Assembly (NCBI GenBank): GCA_030747075.1
Contig: JASLLL010000009.1
Span: 21,992-85,991, forward strand
Source: Gemmatimonadota bacterium
GTDB lineage: Bacteria; ARS69
Length of the DNA: 64,000 nt
Direction: 5' to 3'
Shown one piece after another: positions 9,301 through 16,435 of this stretch (within the stretch, counting starts at the first letter, position 1; the number at the start of each line of letters is the position of its first letter). Made by a program: the position numbers and the translations under genes. Below the pieces are notes generated by a model, which saw only the letters and a program-made list of their open reading frames with translations, was not told the DNA's origin and ran no database searches.

Positions 9301-10194
9301 ATCGAATCGCTGGGACGCATCCTTGTGCCGACACCGTCCGGGGCGCACATTCCGCTGGAGGAGCTCTCGGACATGGTCTATGTGCGCGGGCCACAGGTGA
9401 TCAAGAGCGAAGAGACTTTTCTGGTGGCCTATGTGACCTTTGACAAGAAGGCGGGTCTTGCGGAGATCGATGTGGTCGAGGAAGCGCGGACGCGTCTTGC
9501 GGTGGCGGTGGAATCGGGAGAACTCATCGTTCCGGCGGGCGTGAGCTGGACCTTCGCCGGGAACTATGAGAACCAGATCCGGTCGGAGAAGAAGCTCCGG
9601 GTAATCCTGCCGATTGCACTCGGGATCATCTTCCTGTTGCTCCATTTCCAGTTCCGCTCCATGGCGACGACAGCCCTGGTGTTCTCCGGAGTCCTGGTGG
9701 CGTGGTCCGGGGGCTTTCTGATGATCTGGCTCTACGGGCGGCCGGAGTTTCTGGACTTCTCCGTCTTCGGAGTCTCCATGCGCGATCTCTTCCAGATCCA
9801 CCCGATCAACCTGAGCGTCGCGGTGTGGGTGGGATTCCTGGCGCTGTTCGGGATCGCGACCGACGACGGCGTCATCATGTCCACCTACCTGACGAGCGAG
9901 TTCCGGAGGGAACCGCCGAAGACGCCCGAAGAGGTCCGTGACGCCACCGTGCGGGCCGGGTTGCGCCGCATTCGGCCCTGCCTCATGACGGCGGCGACGA
10001 CCATTCTCGCACTGCTCCCGGTTCTGACTTCGACGGGACGCGGCGCGGATGTCATGATCCCGATGGCGATCCCCTCGTTCGGAGGGATGACGGTTCAGCT
10101 GATCACGCTTCTGATCGTGCCGACGGTGTGGTGCTGGATGCACGAGCGAAAGCTGCGGCGTTCGTTCCCGGCGCCGGAAGGAGAGGTCGAGTGA
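6370..10194 (+). CDS. cusA: CusA/CzcA-type heavy-metal RND efflux pump
   Basis: 1274 residues from an ATG overlapping the upstream stop (ATGA). The usual RND layout is present. It includes a first TM near residue 30, [20 protein letters not shown], the proton-relay helix [20 protein letters not shown] with its Asp, porter-domain segments such as [19 protein letters not shown], the Met-rich [14 protein letters not shown], and a second half ending after [10 protein letters not shown]. It is about 200 residues longer than E. coli CusA. Most of the excess is a hydrophobic Ala/Val/Leu-rich insertion at about residues 535-690, which may hold four extra membrane spans before the second periplasmic domain. 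The role is proton-driven export of a soft-metal cation from the periplasm or cytoplasm; which metal is not certain. Confidence 0.92.
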   Translation: [1274 protein letters not shown]

Positions 10195-11012
10195 GAGCGC
10201 TCTTCGGATTGGACCGACCCCTGTTTGCCATGCTCCATGTTCCGCCGTGCCCGGGCGTTCCCGGGTTCCCGGGGGTGGAGGAAGCCGTGGAGGCGATGAC
10301 GCGTGATCTGGATGCGTGTCTCGCCGGAGGGATGGATGGGGTCGTGCTTGAGAACATGCACGACTTCCCCTGCGTGCGCGAGGCGGAGATGGGGCCGGAG
10401 GTGGCGGCGTACATGACCCGCCTGGCCGTGGCGGCGCGAGCGCGGACGGATGAACTGTCCGAAGGCGCCCGCCGCCCGCCGATCGGGATTCAGGTGCTCT
10501 TCGCGGCAAACCGCACGGCTCTGGCGGTGGCGCAGGCGGCGGGACTGGACTTCATCCGTGCGGAGGCGTGGACGCATGCGCACATCAGCGACAAGGGATG
10601 GATCGATGCGCAGGGAGGGCGCGTCGTGCGTTACCAACACGCGATCGGCGCGAGCGGCATCCGTGTTTTTGTGGATGTGAAGAAGAAACACGCCAGCCAC
10701 GCGCTGACCGCGGACCTGGCTCCGGGGGAGGTGGCCGCACTTCAGGAACTGCACCGTGCGGACGGCGTGATCGTGACCGGATCGGTCACGGGGGATGCGC
10801 CGGACGCCTCGGAACTCCGGGAGATTCGCGGTCAGACGAAGCTCCCGGTTCTTCTGGGAAGCGGGATCGACGCGTCCAACCTGGCGGAGTTCTTCCCCCT
10901 TGCGGACGGGTTCATCGTGGGGACGAGCCTGAAGGAAGGCGGGGAGTGGGATGCGCCGGTGGACAAGCGGCGCGTTCGGGAACTGGCGGAAGAGGCCCGG
11001 CGGTTGCGCTAG
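10191..11012 (+). CDS. BtpA/SgcQ-family TIM-barrel protein
   Basis: 273 residues from a GTG that overlaps the pump stop by 4 bases (GTGA), so it is translationally coupled to the efflux operon. Family motifs are clear: LFAMLHVPPCPGVPGFPG at the N-terminus, GMDGVVLENMHDFP, RAEAWTHAHISDKGWID, and GVIVTGSVTGDAP followed by LLGSGIDASN. The last is a phosphate-binding-type loop near the end of the barrel. BtpA is required for photosystem I stability in cyanobacteria, and SgcQ-type relatives occur in sugar operons. The general enzymatic activity is unknown. No photosynthesis genes are present here, so the role beside a metal pump is unexplained. Its last 4 bases overlap the end of the convergent gene. 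Confidence 0.82.
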   Translation: MRALFGLDRPLFAMLHVPPCPGVPGFPGVEEAVEAMTRDLDACLAGGMDGVVLENMHDFPCVREAEMGPEVAAYMTRLAVAARARTDELSEGARRPPIGIQVLFAANRTALAVAQAAGLDFIRAEAWTHAHISDKGWIDAQGGRVVRYQHAIGASGIRVFVDVKKKHASHALTADLAPGEVAALQELHRADGVIVTGSVTGDAPDASELREIRGQTKLPVLLGSGIDASNLAEFFPLADGFIVGTSLKEGGEWDAPVDKRRVRELAEEARRLR

Positions 11013-13243
11013 TGGATGCGGACGGACTTGACGGAGGCGCGTCGTCCTCCGCCCGTGATGTTCAGGAAGTAGACTCCCGCGGGAAGCAGGGTGCCGTCGT
11101 CTGCGCGTCCGTCCCAGGTCGTGGTCGAAGCGCCTTCCCGGAATGAGGGGGGCACGAGCGTTCGCACGCATCGCCCCGCGATGTCCATGACGCGCACGGT
11201 AAGGCGCGTGCCTTCCGTTCCCGAGAGGCACAGAGTCTGTGTCCGGGAAGCGGGCTGTGGCCGGATGCCGAGTACGGCCCACGCGGCAGGGCCGCCGGTC
11301 AGGGCTTCCACCGCCGTGGACGACCCCGGGTCATCTTCCCGCATCGTGTACAATCCGGGTGCCACGCCCTTCCAGACAGTCCGGGTTCCGGATGGCCAGT
11401 TCACCACGACCGAGTCCGCGCTTTCCGATTCTTCGATGCCGAGCATGACGCGAAGCGGGTTCATGAAGCCGCGCCACGAGTTCGCGAAGACGCGGCGATG
11501 CACCTCGTCATCATCGTGGTAGGCGACGACTTTCGCCCCGACAGCGGCGTGGCCGGAGAGCGTTCCAATCAGATCAAGCCGGATCGAGACTCCCCCGGCG
11601 CGGGCATTTCGGTAGTACCGGACCACTCCGTTTGCGCTGTAGGTCTGGGGTCCCGCTCCCTCGCTCAAGAACAACTCCGGAAGTCCGTCTCCGGTCAGGT
11701 CTCCCCAGACCGCGCCATCGGCCAGTCCGGTGCTTCCTCCGGGAAGGCCTTCGCTTGCGGTCACATCCGTCAGCGTTCCCCGCTGATTGCGGTAGAGGCG
11801 GTCGGGCGCGTTCGGTTGCGCCGAGGTGCCCATGTCCACGACATGGAGGTCAAGATCGCCGTCCGCGTCATAATCCACCCAGGTGATGTGTCGCGGATTG
11901 ACCATGGCTGACAGCCCCAGACTGCTGGTGACCTCCTGGAATGTCCCGCCGTCGTTGCGCCACACCCGAGGGCTCCCCGGGATGAATCCCGAATCTTCCA
12001 GATCGACTCCGGTCGCCTGCAGCGTACTTCCGCCAGCGGTGACCCACCCGTCGAAGGTGTCGAAGTTGATGTCGGGCGTGGAACAGCGGATCTGCCACGG
12101 GCCCGACGCAGACTCCCGCCACACCCAGGTTCCGCGCTCCACGCCCGGCTGGAAGTCCGGCTGGCCGATGAACTCGGGCGTCAGGAGAATGGTCTCTCCA
12201 TTGGGGGGGATCAGTTCGTCCGGCCCCAGAAAGATGCGATTGAGGTTCTGGTAGCCGCGCAGCCGGAACTGAGCGTGCAGCGTGTCGGCCGTCGTGGAGA
12301 CAGTCAGTCCGTCCAGTCCCAGGTCTCCGTATCGTGTATTGAAGAAGTAGGAGAGCGTATCCCCGATGGTATAGGCGTCAAACACGCCGACCATGCCATC
12401 GCAAACGGCCAGATCCAGGTCTCCGTCGTTGTCGTAGTCTCCCCAGTCGGCTCCGGAGATTGTGGGAATGGAAGGGGTGAACACCTCCGACGCATCGACA
12501 AAGACTCCGCCGTCGTTGCGGTAGAGTCTGGTCGGTCGCGGGAACTCCTCTCCGCCGACCAGGAGATCCGGGTCTCCGTCGTCGTCGTAGTCTCCCCAGA
12601 TTCCCCCGACGGTGCCGTCGAACTCCTCCAGTCCGCTCCCGTCCGACACATCCACAAACGAGAACCCTCCGCGATTCCGAAAGAGAGCGTTGCCGTAATT
12701 CTCGGACGGGGCGGCTCCAGTCCACAGGTCCGGAAGACCGTCGCCATCGTAGTCGGCGGCGGACACGGCCCGGGTCCGCGTGGGCGGGGAGTCCGCGCCT
12801 CCCGCGTCGGGAACCGGAGTGAAGGCTCCGTCGCCCTCGTTCACATACAGTTCGTTGGCCTCCGGGCTGCTTCCTCCGCCCCCTCCGTGGGTGTAGAAGA
12901 TGTCAGGCAGGGGGCTGCCGTCCAGAGGCAGAGCCACGGCGCCATGCCGGTCCATCGGGCCGACCCAGGGCAGTGGATGCAAGAGGCGGGAGAAGACGCC
13001 AGTACCGTCGTTCCAGTAGAGAATGGGGGAGTAGAAGTGGTGTCCGGCGCAGAGATCCAGGTCTCCGTCGAGATCGAGGTCCGAAAGGAAAGCTCCCCAG
13101 GTCGGCTGCGTCCAGTTCAGCCCGGACGAAACCGTCTCATCGAAAAAGACGGCCCCGGCCGGGCAGCCGCCGAGGGCGATCCATAGGGCCGCACCGACGG
13201 CCAGGAAGTGTGGAATGATTGAATGACGCAACGGATGCCCCAC
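11009..13243 (-). CDS. Secreted FG-GAP/UnbV repeat protein with FlgD-like C-terminal tail
   Basis: 744 residues with a signal peptide (FLAVGAALWIALGGCPAGA). Several calcium-loop-like FG-GAP/VCBS blades follow, recognisable as DYDGDGLPDLW, DYDDDGDPDLLVGG, DYDNDGDLDLAV, DYDADGDLDLHV and DLTGDGLPELFL, consistent with a beta-propeller. Near residue 540-640 is an ASPIC/UnbV-type segment (GAKVVAY ... VVNWPSGTRTVWKGVAPG). The final 70 residues form a FlgD-like Ig domain (VRVMDIAGRCVRTL ... LLPAGVYFLNI ... SVKSVRIH), the type used as a sorting signal for type IX-like secretion in FCB bacteria. It is probably a surface or secreted protein, possibly adhesive or carbohydrate-binding. The GTG start lacks an obvious ribosome site, so the true start could lie slightly downstream. 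Confidence 0.85.
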   Translation of the reverse strand: MGHPLRHSIIPHFLAVGAALWIALGGCPAGAVFFDETVSSGLNWTQPTWGAFLSDLDLDGDLDLCAGHHFYSPILYWNDGTGVFSRLLHPLPWVGPMDRHGAVALPLDGSPLPDIFYTHGGGGGSSPEANELYVNEGDGAFTPVPDAGGADSPPTRTRAVSAADYDGDGLPDLWTGAAPSENYGNALFRNRGGFSFVDVSDGSGLEEFDGTVGGIWGDYDDDGDPDLLVGGEEFPRPTRLYRNDGGVFVDASEVFTPSIPTISGADWGDYDNDGDLDLAVCDGMVGVFDAYTIGDTLSYFFNTRYGDLGLDGLTVSTTADTLHAQFRLRGYQNLNRIFLGPDELIPPNGETILLTPEFIGQPDFQPGVERGTWVWRESASGPWQIRCSTPDINFDTFDGWVTAGGSTLQATGVDLEDSGFIPGSPRVWRNDGGTFQEVTSSLGLSAMVNPRHITWVDYDADGDLDLHVVDMGTSAQPNAPDRLYRNQRGTLTDVTASEGLPGGSTGLADGAVWGDLTGDGLPELFLSEGAGPQTYSANGVVRYYRNARAGGVSIRLDLIGTLSGHAAVGAKVVAYHDDDEVHRRVFANSWRGFMNPLRVMLGIEESESADSVVVNWPSGTRTVWKGVAPGLYTMREDDPGSSTAVEALTGGPAAWAVLGIRPQPASRTQTLCLSGTEGTRLTVRVMDIAGRCVRTLVPPSFREGASTTTWDGRADDGTLLPAGVYFLNITGGGRRASVKSVRIH

Positions 13244-13263
13244 AGAGGAGAATGTTCACGGCG

Positions 13264-13293
13264 AGTTTATCAAATGTGGGGGTCGGACCTCAA
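13264..13293 (-). promoter_or_regulatory. Candidate housekeeping promoter for the FG-GAP protein gene
   Basis: On the minus strand, TTGAGG (13288-13293) and TAAACT (13264-13269) are separated by 18 bases, which fits a sigma-70-type promoter. The predicted transcription start is about 13-15 bases before the GTG at 13243, giving a very short leader. No experimental support can be read from the sequence. Confidence 0.45.
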
Positions 13294-13331
13294 GCGGCTC
13301 GGCGCGCGCCCGGGGGAGGCTCCGGCCGGAG

Positions 13332-13360
13332 TTGACAAGCCCTCCTGTGGGAAGTACCTT
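13332..13360 (+). promoter_or_regulatory. Candidate sigma-70 promoter of erpA
   Basis: TTGACA (13332-13337) is followed after exactly 17 bases by TACCTT (13355-13360), about 80 bases upstream of the ErpA start. The -35 box is a perfect match and the spacing is ideal. It is the best housekeeping-type promoter I found in the window. The leader between it and the start shows no strong secondary structure. Confidence 0.6.
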
Positions 13361-13442
13361 GCGTGGGCTGTAACCGATTGAAACTCAATGTGTTCCGGAC
13401 TCCGCACTCCGGAGTTCCGGTCGTTCCCGGAGAGGGCAGGTC

Positions 13443-13766
13443 ATGATTACCGTCACAGAGGTTGCGTCGGGAAAGATGAAGGAGATTCTCCAGGAGGAAG
13501 ATCAGGCTGAAAAGGGCATTCGGATCTTCGTGGAGGGCGGCGGGTGCTCCGGTTTCCAGTACGGATTTGCCTTCGACGACGCCAAGGAAGCGGATTTCAA
13601 GCTGGAAATGCCCGGCGGTTTCGAAGTGCTCGTGGATGCGTTCAGCATGAACTACCTGAAGGGTGCCACGGTGGATTATGTGGAGACGCTGGAGGCATCC
13701 GGCTTCAAGATCACCAACCCCAACGCCACCGGAACCTGCGGTTGCGGGCAGTCGTTCGACAGCTGA
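13443..13766 (+). CDS. erpA: Iron-sulfur cluster insertion protein ErpA/IscA type
   Basis: 107 residues, the usual size for A-type carriers. The three cluster-binding cysteines are present: GGGCSGFQYGF near residue 35 and the C-terminal GTCGCGQSF pair. Within the family, ErpA/IscA/SufA are hard to separate by sequence. The protein would take up a 2Fe-2S or 4Fe-4S cluster and deliver it to apo-enzymes. In this window those could be LipA, MqnE, MqnC, PreA and the Rrf2 regulator. It is a single-gene unit with its own promoter upstream and a strong terminator downstream; no isc/suf genes are adjacent. Confidence 0.9.
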   Translation: MITVTEVASGKMKEILQEEDQAEKGIRIFVEGGGCSGFQYGFAFDDAKEADFKLEMPGGFEVLVDAFSMNYLKGATVDYVETLEASGFKITNPNATGTCGCGQSFDS

Positions 13767-13817
13767 CGCAGGGCTTCGCGCCACGGGGCGCGGGACCGGG
13801 AGAGGCTACCCGGTAGA

Positions 13818-13851
13818 AAGGGCCCCCGCCTGATCGGCGGAGGCCCTTTTC
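13818..13851 (+). terminator. Rho-independent terminator after erpA
   Basis: An AAGGGCC-rich left arm (13818-13830) pairs with a right arm (13836-13848) through one mismatch. The loop is 5 bases and a run of T follows. It lies between erpA and the convergent WXXGXW gene. The A-rich left flank could give weak termination in the opposite direction as well. Confidence 0.8.
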
Positions 13852-13869
13852 TTGCGCGTGGCACCTTGT

Positions 13870-14130
13870 CTATCTCCATGCCCAGTGTCCGCGTACCCGG
13901 ATGCGGCACCCGGGGGCGACGCGCTTCCAGTGTCCCGGAACCCACACCCTGTGATGGCGCGGGGCTCTCGGTCCGGCGACGACCACGACCCGAGCCGGAG
14001 CCGGTCGAGGAGTCCGGATGACAAGCCTCCCCCGAACCCGTGCGGATGCGTCAGTCGGGGCGGCGAGTCCGGCGGAGAGAAGGGCGGCGGTGAGAAGTGC
14101 GGGAGCGATGAGTCCGGACAGCGTCTTCAT
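13870..14130 (-). CDS. Small exported WXXGXW-repeat protein
   Basis: 86 residues from an ATG placed 7 bases after AAGGAG on the minus strand. A signal peptide (TLSGLIAPALLTAALLSAGL, cleavage after about residue 30) is followed by a very basic, Arg/Pro/Val-rich mature part. That part contains RVWVPGHW and RVRGHWAW, the short WXXGXW/YXWXXGHW repeat found in small periplasmic or outer-membrane proteins of unknown function. Cytoplasmic function is unlikely. It has no operon partner. Its promoter region (14131-14366) is unusual, with a sigma-54-type box embedded in a long inverted repeat, described separately. Confidence 0.7.
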   Translation of the reverse strand: MKTLSGLIAPALLTAALLSAGLAAPTDASARVRGRLVIRTPRPAPARVVVVAGPRAPRHHRVWVPGHWKRVAPGCRIRVRGHWAWR

Positions 14131-14181
14131 GAGGGTCTCCTTATGGCCGAATCTCCGGCCTGTGTGGGTTGCCCGGCGATA

Positions 14182-14200
14182 CCGCAATGCGTGTGCCAAT
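14182..14200 (-). promoter_or_regulatory. Candidate sigma-54 (-24/-12) promoter of the WXXGXW gene
   Basis: Read on the minus strand, ATTGGCACACGCATTGCGG carries the invariant GG and GC of a sigma-54 promoter exactly 12 bases apart, in the context TGGCAC-N5-TTGC. The predicted start of transcription is near 14174, about 44 bases before the ATG at 14130. The match is close to consensus, but the box is also half of a 12-bp inverted repeat, so the signal could be coincidental. Confidence 0.5.
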
Positions 14201-14245
14201 TGCACGCATTGCGGCGTGATCACCCGCAAGTGTCTGTGTCGACAC
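14182..14245. repeat. Cluster of palindromes upstream of the WXXGXW gene
   Basis: A perfect 12-bp inverted repeat occupies 14182-14193 and 14203-14214 with a 9-base loop. An 8-bp palindrome GTGATCAC lies at 14216-14223 and a 10-bp palindrome GTGTCGACAC at 14236-14245. A TTGCGG/CCGCAA dyad at 14210-14230 also overlaps these. Together they suggest one or more dimeric regulators acting on the promoter, or a structured element. The rest of the 236-base gap up to the next gene shows nothing I can identify. Confidence 0.7.
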
Positions 14246-14366
14246 GGGTTCGGTCCCAGATGGCTGGCCCGTGCCGCCCTCCTTCCTGACGGACCTCTGC
14301 GTACATGTTGGACCCCTGCGGCCATGTCCGGCATGATCGACGACGACTGACTCCGGAGGATCGCCT

Positions 14367-15509
14367 GTGTCGCCCCCTGACTCGGAACAGACTCGCCGCT
14401 ACGCCCGGCACCTTGTCCTGCCGGAGGTGGGGCGCGAAGGGCAGGAGGCGCTGGGGCGTGCGCGGGTTCTCTGCGTGGGCGCGGGGGGATTGGGTTCGCC
14501 GCTTGCGCTTTATCTTGCCGCGGCCGGCATCGGGACGCTGGGGATCATCGATCACGATCGCGTGGACGAAACCAATCTCCAGCGGCAGGTGATTCACGGA
14601 ACGCCGGATATCGGGCTCCTCAAGACGGACTCCGCCGCATCTGCGATTGACCGCATCAACCCCGGCGTCCGGGTAGTTCGCTATCCGGAACGACTGGATG
14701 CATCCAATGTGCTGGAGATTCTTGCCGACTACGATCTGGTGGCGGACGGCACGGACAACTTCCCCACTCGGTATCTGGTGAACGATGCCTGCGTGCTCGC
14801 AGGCAAGGCGAATGTCTACGGTTCCGTGTTTCGATTCGAAGGCCAGGCGGCCGTCTTCTGCGACCCGGACGGCCCCTGCTACCGCTGCCTCTACCCGCAA
14901 CCGCCTCCGCCGGGAATGGTGCCCGACTGTGCGACGGGTGGGGTCCTCGGCGTGCTCCCCGGGCTGATCGGGATGATCCAGGCGACAGAGGTGGTCAAGC
15001 GCGTGATCGGAATCGGGGAGCCACTTGTGGGACGGCTCATTCTATACGACGCCCTCTCCATGACCTTTCGCGACATGAAGATTCGCCGGGACCCGGGTTG
15101 CCCCGTCTGCGGAAAGTCCCCACGGATCACCCGGGCGGAGGATCTGGCGGACGCCTGCGGGGCCGGCGCTGAATCCCCCTCGGCTGGACCGGACACGGAC
15201 CTGTCGGTGGAGGAAGTCTCCCGGAGGCTGGAGAGCGGGGAGGATCTGGTTCTGCTGGATGTCCGGATGCCGGAAGAGTGCGGCATCTGCTCGCTGCCGG
15301 GTGCGGTGGCCATTCCGCTTCCGCATCTCACGGAGAGGGTCGGGGAACTGGACCCCGCGCGTGAGGTGATCGTCTATTGCCATGTGGGAATCCGGTCCGC
15401 GCACGCCGCTGGAATCCTGCGAAGTGCCGGTTTCCGGAAGGTGTGGAATCTTGCCGGCGGGATCGATGCCTGGTCGGACCGGGTGGACGCGACGATCCCG
15501 CGCTACTGA
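14367..15509 (+). CDS. moeZ: MoeZ/MoeB-type adenylyltransferase-sulfurtransferase (ThiF + rhodanese)
   Basis: 380 residues from a GTG preceded by CGGAGGA. The N-terminal ThiF/MoeB/E1-like domain has the nucleotide loop GAGGLGSPLALYLAAAGIG, the IDHDRVDETNLQRQ motif, DGTDNFPTRYLVND, and the cysteine-bearing DCATGGVLG. Zinc ligands are CYRC and CPVC. After a linker at about 260-285, a rhodanese domain follows with LLDVRMPEE and the active-site Cys in VYCHVGIRSAH. Such fusions adenylate the C-terminal Gly of ubiquitin-like sulfur carriers (MoaD, ThiS, CysO) and transfer sulfur to them, for molybdopterin, thiamine, cysteine or tRNA thiolation. No carrier gene is adjacent, so the pathway is open. 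Confidence 0.9.
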   Translation: MSPPDSEQTRRYARHLVLPEVGREGQEALGRARVLCVGAGGLGSPLALYLAAAGIGTLGIIDHDRVDETNLQRQVIHGTPDIGLLKTDSAASAIDRINPGVRVVRYPERLDASNVLEILADYDLVADGTDNFPTRYLVNDACVLAGKANVYGSVFRFEGQAAVFCDPDGPCYRCLYPQPPPPGMVPDCATGGVLGVLPGLIGMIQATEVVKRVIGIGEPLVGRLILYDALSMTFRDMKIRRDPGCPVCGKSPRITRAEDLADACGAGAESPSAGPDTDLSVEEVSRRLESGEDLVLLDVRMPEECGICSLPGAVAIPLPHLTERVGELDPAREVIVYCHVGIRSAHAAGILRSAGFRKVWNLAGGIDAWSDRVDATIPRY

Positions 15510-15518
15510 GGGAGTGGG

Positions 15519-16322
15519 CTAGTCTTCCTGTTCGGAGCAGGGGTTTTCCCCGGTCGCGAAGTTGAGGCGGCACCGGCCACCCTCGTACGGAATCACTCCG
15601 GAACCGGACCCGTCGAGTTCCAGAGTGAAGGGGAGGATCGTCTCCCCGAACAGGAACGCTCCCATCTCCATCTCTCCCGACGGCCATTGGCCGACCGCGC
15701 CCGCGCTGTAGGAGAAGGTCAGATCGAGTTCGTGAATCCAGGAGTAGAGGAGGTTGGTGTCTTCCATCCGGAGAGTCCCTTGAGTCCGGATGCCCGTTCC
15801 CGTTTCGGAGGGTCGGCAGCGAATCCCCCCGGAGTCCCAGAGCGTGGGGTGCGCGGACATCGTAAAGGTGCGCCCGAGAGAATCAGGGAGCGTCAGAATG
15901 AGTTCCGGCACGGACAGAGTCCAGGAGGGGACCGGGGATGTCTCTTCCACCGTGTAGGACATGGATCCGTCCACGGTGTAGCGGATCCACTCTCCGCAGA
16001 GAAGCTTTGCATCTTCGAACGAGGCCTCTCCGGTGGACGGATGCAGCACCCAACTGCCAGCGGGCTCTTCGCAGGTGGTTCCCGTGATGGGGGCGGATGA
16101 TCCTTCCTCCATGCGGGAAAGAAGCGACTCAGCGAGCGAGTTCTGGAACTGCAGGAAGTCCAGGGCCACGCGGGACGCCAGGAAGATGTCGTCCGAATCC
16201 AGCCTGCCGGTCCCGGGATCCGCCAGCGATCCTCGATCGTCTTTGCAGGAAGCGAGCGGCAGCGCCACGAGAAGCACGGCGACTGGTGCGAAGCGACGGA
16301 AGAACTGGCGATCACGCGACAT
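15519..16322 (-). CDS. Lipoprotein of unknown function
   Basis: 267 residues. The N-terminus is RRFAPVAVLLVALPLASCKD, a clear lipobox with Cys near residue 26, so it should be a lipid-anchored envelope protein. The mature part is rich in Ser, Thr, Gly and beta-prone segments (ESLLSRMEEG, TVDGSMSYTVEETSPVPSW, LDLTFSYSAGAVGQW, LPFTLELDGSGSGVIPYEGG), suggesting a beta-sheet fold. I recognise no family. It converges on moeZ with 9 bases between stops, so it is not in that operon. No partner gene is evident. Confidence 0.7.
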   Translation of the reverse strand: MSRDRQFFRRFAPVAVLLVALPLASCKDDRGSLADPGTGRLDSDDIFLASRVALDFLQFQNSLAESLLSRMEEGSSAPITGTTCEEPAGSWVLHPSTGEASFEDAKLLCGEWIRYTVDGSMSYTVEETSPVPSWTLSVPELILTLPDSLGRTFTMSAHPTLWDSGGIRCRPSETGTGIRTQGTLRMEDTNLLYSWIHELDLTFSYSAGAVGQWPSGEMEMGAFLFGETILPFTLELDGSGSGVIPYEGGRCRLNFATGENPCSEQED

Positions 16323-16435
16323 TCTGGACCCCTCCAGAAAGAAGAATCGGCCGGGAGAGGGAATCTCCGGACCCGGTGACAGACCCGCCTACATCTAGCA
16401 GAAGGAGGGCGGAATGTCCAGCGTGAGCCCATCCA

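Noticed and set aside
6649-10509. 1286-codon open frame on the minus strand opposite the RND pump gene
   Set aside because: Arg/His/Asp-rich sequence with no motifs and complete overlap with cusA; a GC-driven shadow.
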